From: UMGS1933 sp045593405 | GTDB lineage: Bacteria; Bacillota; Clostridia; TANB77; CAG-508 | Direction of reading: 5' to 3' | DNA length: 16,797 nt | NCBI GenBank assembly: GCA_045593405.1 | Contig: JAZNWN010000025.1 | Span: forward strand, 1 to 16,797 | Shown: positions 16,290 to 16,797 of the stretch, piece after piece | Layout: each line of letters opens with the position of its first letter | How positions within the stretch are numbered: the first letter of the stretch is position 1 | Notes under the pieces: model-generated | What the model saw: only the letters and a program-made list of their open reading frames with translations | Database searches by the model: none | Told to the model about the DNA's origin: nothing | Program-made: the position numbers and the translations under genes

Positions 16290-16797
16290 TTATTCATAAT
16301 AAAAACTTATTGTCCATTTTTGGCAGTATGGACATGACATAGTTTCGTATCCATACGGACATTTTTTCAAATATTCTTCGTATGTTATTTCACCACTTTT
16401 TACTTTATCTCCGTATTCTTTTGATGTCTTTTTATAAAATGCTATTGCTTCTTCTTCAGTGTTATAATAATTTTCATTTGAATGTTTACATTTTGGAGTT
16501 TCTATTATTTCTTCTGTTTTTGTATTATTAGTAGTTGCTTTATCAGTAGTTGTTTTTTCATCTTCTTTTGCAATATCTTCCTTTGGTTTTTCTGTAATAA
16601 TTGGTTCTTTCTTTTCTTCATTTTTACTTGTAGAATTTGCATTATTACTTACTGTTGTTGTAGTAGTATTTTTCTTAATTGTTGTTTCTTTATTATTTAC
16701 TTTATTATTAGCTTTATTGCTTGTTTCAGTTGTACTTGTATTGTTTTTTTCTGAAACATTTTGATTATCAGTTTTATTTTCATTTTTTTCTATAATT
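16290..16797 (-). CDS. Partial secreted-type Thr/Asn/Lys-rich protein with C-terminal Cys motif domain
   Basis: The frame is open from the right edge to TAA 16292-16290, about 168 residues; the N-terminus is outside the window. The first hundred residues are a low-complexity linker rich in Thr, Asn, Lys, Ser and Glu (for example KETTIKKNTTTT, DEKTTTDKATTNNTKTEE), typical of exported or wall-spanning proteins. The last 66 residues form a compact domain: CKHSN, then EEEAIAFYKK, YGDKVKSGEITYEEYLKK, and CPYGYETMSCPYCQKWTI close to the end. The four Cys and one His could bind zinc or form disulfides. I recognise no family. It precedes the adhesin gene and is separated from it by a terminator, so it is perhaps another surface factor of the same cluster (inference). 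Confidence 0.75.
   Translation of the reverse strand, partial: IIEKNENKTDNQNVSEKNNTSTTETSNKANNKVNNKETTIKKNTTTTTVSNNANSTSKNEEKKEPIITEKPKEDIAKEDEKTTTDKATTNNTKTEEIIETPKCKHSNENYYNTEEEAIAFYKKTSKEYGDKVKSGEITYEEYLKKCPYGYETMSCPYCQKWTISFYYE

Noticed and set aside
16482..16754. A 90-residue plus-strand frame rich in Phe and Cys
   Set aside because: It is the antisense shadow of the Thr/Asn/Lys-rich minus-strand protein and has no ribosome binding site. The same holds for the other plus-strand frames, including those at 612-881, 3156-3458, 4054-4395, 4969-5412 and 11313-11615.
1..16797. tRNA or rRNA genes, CRISPR arrays, insertion sequences, attachment sites
   Set aside because: No cloverleaf with TTCGANTC arm, no regular repeat-spacer pattern, no transposase or integrase frame and no convincing direct repeats at element ends were seen.

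Overview
This window is very AT-rich with Gram-positive Shine-Dalgarno sites (AGGAGG), SpoVG, AbrB and a sortase-anchored surface protein. It suggests a low-GC Firmicute, probably an uncultivated Clostridia- or Bacilli-like gut lineage (inference). Every supported gene lies on the minus strand, so transcription runs from position 16797 towards 1.

Read in the direction of transcription:
(1) The C-terminal part of a secreted Thr/Asn/Lys-rich protein, ending in a cysteine motif (16290-16797).
(2) A giant thioester/Cna-B adhesin of about 1724 residues (11048-16223).
(3) A SpoVG paralogue and two small or unknown proteins (9656-10989).
(4) A cassette of two paralogous alpha/beta hydrolases flanking a polytopic membrane protein (7381-9608).
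(5) A conjugation and DNA-processing block: small protein, RusA-like protein, replication-relaxation/MobC-like winged-helix protein, VirD4/TraG coupling ATPase, S1-domain protein and a small HTH-like protein (2287-7356).
(6) After a strong terminator, AbrB/SpoVT, YkvA/DUF1232, TauE/SafE and a partial membrane protein (1-2076), which may be chromosomal flank. Blocks 1-5 look like part of an integrative conjugative element. No relaxase, integrase or att site is visible.

The most striking signal is a shared form of frame break. Three genes (replication-relaxation protein, VirD4, adhesin) are each interrupted by a +1 frame change. At each break the zero frame reads NNT-CGG-W (AGT CGG T, GCT CGG T, ACT CGG A). 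Dropping the C of CGG joins two parts of one recognisable protein: the winged-helix N-terminus, the VirD4 C-terminus, and the Cys and Gln of the thioester domain. Scanning by eye, I found CGG nowhere else in frame in roughly 5,200 codons, while CGA, CGT and CGC are all used. This suggests programmed +1 frameshifting (or four-base decoding) at an unused or unassigned CGG codon, rather than three unrelated pseudogenes. Sequencing error or true mutation cannot be excluded from the sequence alone.

A second theme is Rho-independent hairpins placed immediately before ribosome binding sites inside the cluster (7118-7146, 11021-11042, 16243-16269). They leave no room for a promoter and suggest that downstream genes depend on read-through or antitermination.
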